Source: Sipunculus nudus
Lineage: Eukaryota > Annelida > Sipuncula > Golfingiida > Sipunculidae
Assembly: GCA_026874595.1 (NCBI GenBank)
Contig: CM049310.1
Coordinates: forward strand, 5,890,001 to 5,954,000
DNA length: 64,000 nt
Direction: 5' to 3'
In this document: piece by piece, positions 62,775 to 64,000 of the stretch
Numbering within the stretch: the first letter of the stretch is position 1
Layout of the letters: the number at the start of each line of letters is the position of its first letter
Position numbers and translations under genes: made by a program
Notes under the pieces: generated by a model
The model's database searches: none
What the model saw: the letters and a program-made list of their open reading frames with translations, nothing else
What the model was told of the DNA's origin: nothing

Positions 62775-64000
62775 GTATCCGCCAAAACAGAGTTTTGCGG
62801 ATACTATGTTTTCAGCTGCACGCCGCCGCCGCGGCCGCCGCGTCCGCCGCGTAGGTGTCCGGAGAACTCCTCCATAACCGCTGGGCGGAATTTTCCGAAA
62901 CCCGGGATTATGTTCGGGTCACATGTGAACTGCTGCGCCCCGATTTTGTTTTGACCTCTGACCTTTCCTTTGCGCTCTGCGTCCGTTTGTGCGTATGTTT
63001 CCACACATAAACCCACATATCTCGGGAACCGTTTGACCGATCAGGAAAATTTTTTTGCACAAATGTAGCCCTCGGAGAGCTTTATAACATACACCAAAAA
63101 TGGTGGCGCCACCTGCAACCATGTTTGCACAGTGTCCATCTGTTCGTCTGCCTTGGGTTAAAATCACTCATATCTCTGCAGTGACTTGACTTATTCACCT
63201 GAAATTGGGCATGCGTAAACATCCTGGATAGCTTTTCTGATTTTATGACAGGTGGCGCCACCTACATTCACGTTTACGCTGCAGACATCCAAGCTCATAT
63301 CTCGGGAACCGTTTGACCGATCAGGAAAATTCTTTTGCACAAATGTAGCCCTTGGAGAGCTTTATAACATACACCAAAAATGGTGGCGCCACCTGCAACC
63401 ATGTTTGCACAGTGTCCATCTGTTCGTCTGCCTTGGGTTAAAATCACTCATATCTCTGCAGTGACTTGACTAATTCACCTGAAATTGGGCATGCGTATAC
63501 ATCCTGGATAGCTTTTCTGATTTTATGACAGGTGGCGCCACCTACATTCACGTTTATGCTGCAGACATCCAAGCTCATATCTCGGGAACCGTTTGACCGA
63601 TCAGGAAAATTCTTTTGCACAAATGTAGCCCTTGGAGAGCTTTATAACATACACCAAAAATGGTGGCGCCACCTGCAACCATGTTTGCACAGTGTCCATC
63701 TGTTCGTCTGCCTTGGGTTAAAATCACTCATATCTCTGCAGTGACTTGACTAATTCACCTGAAATTCGGCATGCGTATACATCCTGGATAGCTTTTCTGA
63801 TTTTATGACAGGTGGCGCCACCTACATTCACGTTTACGCTGCAGACATCCAAGCTCATATCTCGGGAACCGTTTGACCGATCAGGAAAATTCTTTTGCAC
63901 AAATGTAGCCCTTGGAGAGCTTTATAACATACACCAAAAATGGTGGCGCTACCTGCAACCATGTTTGCACAGTGTCCATCTGTTTGTCTGCCTTGGGTTA
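62775..64000. mobile_element. tandem-core element with nearly identical 280-bp units, runs off the right edge
   Basis: The left end is a near-perfect hairpin GTATCCGCCAAAACAGAG...TTTGCGGATAC (62775-62804), followed by a very GC-rich CCGCCGCGGCCGCC stretch and about 200 bp of leader. From about 63018 units of exactly 280 bp repeat (landmark CTCGGGAACCGTTTGACCG at 63021, 63301, 63581, 63861). Each unit has two GGTGGCGCCACC palindromes about 150 bp apart. The units differ by only a few bases, so the array is young or homogenised. The right end is outside the window. Confidence 0.75.

Noticed and set aside
63252-63744. Identical 70-codon frames repeated every 280 bp
   Set aside because: These are direct products of the tandem repeat and start at the palindrome region. 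No sign of translation or homology.
13561-64000. CRISPR-like reading of the regular arrays
   Set aside because: Units are whole tandem repeats of 180-340 bp without unique spacers, in a clearly eukaryotic genome.

Overview
This is animal nuclear DNA: AT-rich, with spliced genes, long introns and very many transposable elements. Nothing bacterial, viral or organellar was recognised. The repeat types (ACGG-rich microsatellite beside a terminal hairpin, arrays of 180-300 bp core units resembling the 'pearl'/HINE elements of bivalves, GTGACCTTGACC arrays, GGTGGCGCCACC palindromes) point to a lophotrochozoan, most likely a mollusc. The species cannot be named from the sequence.

Genes. Two are well supported. 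(1) A plus-strand, three-exon gene at 39032-40869 encodes an 83-residue single-pass membrane protein resembling SMIM15. (2) The last four exons of a minus-strand USP30-type mitochondrial deubiquitinase lie at 56785-60499; its 5' part is beyond the right edge or not recognisable. A third, tentative minus-strand gene may start near 27.0-27.3 kb and run left to about 0.5 kb. Candidate pieces are a first coding exon at 27002-27026, an exon at 12387-12484 in compatible splice phase, a strong internal exon at 6119-6172 and a terminal exon at 562-684. I cannot name it.

Mobile DNA, left to right. 7280-7842: TTAA-flanked MITE. 8972-11140: element with 13-bp terminal inverted repeats, a 290-bp tandem core full of nuclear-receptor half sites and a 7-bp flanking repeat. 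13561-13760: pogo-like fragment. 13798-21686: a 7.9-kb nest bounded by hAT-like ends and an 8-bp duplication. Inside it are a TA-flanked MITE, a LINE reverse-transcriptase remnant, a Ginger/KRBA2-type integrase transposon with a dead integrase, and a long-TIR element inserted into the first 5 bp of that transposon. 25532-26578: TA-flanked MITE. 31959-35304: element with a 9-bp duplication, containing a second (32352-34531) with 300-bp TIRs and its own perfect 9-bp duplication (Mutator-like). 36.7-38.5 kb: degenerate tandem array. 43114-46096: pearl/HINE-like element, followed by a 186-bp foldback palindrome. 48509-48731: pogo-like MITE. 50372-56720: three-level nest of pearl/HINE-like elements ending 65 bp from the USP30 stop codon. 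57662-58421: a compact complete copy inside a USP30 intron. 60.6-61.9 kb: further fragments. 62775 to the right edge: an array of nearly identical 280-bp units.

A recurring theme is that three tandem-core families share one end architecture: the 3' arm of a right-end hairpin is also complementary to a short motif at the left end. The other stretches hold AT-rich sequence in which I recognise no gene or RNA.
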